Shown here one piece after another: positions 5,190-5,203 of a stretch of DNA of 5,203 nucleotides (within the stretch, counting starts at the first letter, position 1; each line of letters opens with the position of its first letter). The notes under the pieces were generated by a model that searched no databases, was not told the DNA's origin, and saw nothing but the letters and a program-made list of their open reading frames with translations. The DNA comes from Acidobacteriota bacterium (GTDB lineage Bacteria > Acidobacteriota > Blastocatellia > Pyrinomonadales > Pyrinomonadaceae): NCBI GenBank assembly GCA_003222855.1, contig QHXH01000062.1:1-5203 (forward strand). The letters are read 5' to 3'. A program made the translations under genes and the position numbers.

Positions 5190-5203
5190 GATGTGATTAC
5201 AAC

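Overview
The window comes from a bacterium of moderate-to-high GC, probably a soil or environmental Acidobacteriota-like organism (Blastocatellia is my best guess). This is an inference from the style of the sugar-binding lipoprotein and aldo/keto reductase and from a short GC-rich palindromic repeat of a kind I associate, from memory, with that group. Nothing in the window proves the taxonomy. All intact genes lie on the minus strand. The only plus-strand gene is broken.

Right part (5189 to 3654, minus strand): a receiver-like protein whose second half is not the expected one, then a short broken reading frame with a strong ribosome binding site, then an intact UDP-glucose 4-epimerase (galE). 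The three are packed like an operon. The broken frame starts 19 bases after the receiver stop, and its terminal stop codon shares a base with the first galE ATG.

Middle (3081 to 3653, plus strand): an aldo/keto reductase relic that has lost about the middle 130-140 residues, including most of the active site. Its stop codon directly abuts the galE stop codon, tail to tail.

Left part (2940 to 1, minus strand): a sugar operon read in the order xylulokinase (xylB), periplasmic sugar-binding lipoprotein, sugar ABC-transporter ATPase (cut by the window edge). The permease would be expected beyond position 1. The likely job is uptake of a pentose or similar sugar and phosphorylation of D-xylulose to feed the pentose phosphate pathway. 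No xylose isomerase is in view.

The most unusual structure is between the binding protein and the ATPase. Two copies of a 29-base palindromic repeat face each other (248-276 and 394-422). One touches the stop codon of the binding protein. The other is translated as part of the ATPase N-terminus and ends one base before a second possible ATG. In the mRNA they can pair to enclose the whole spacer. I see no mobile element, CRISPR array, tRNA or rRNA. Several broken or internally shortened genes in 5 kb suggest either real local decay or assembly errors; reads would separate these.
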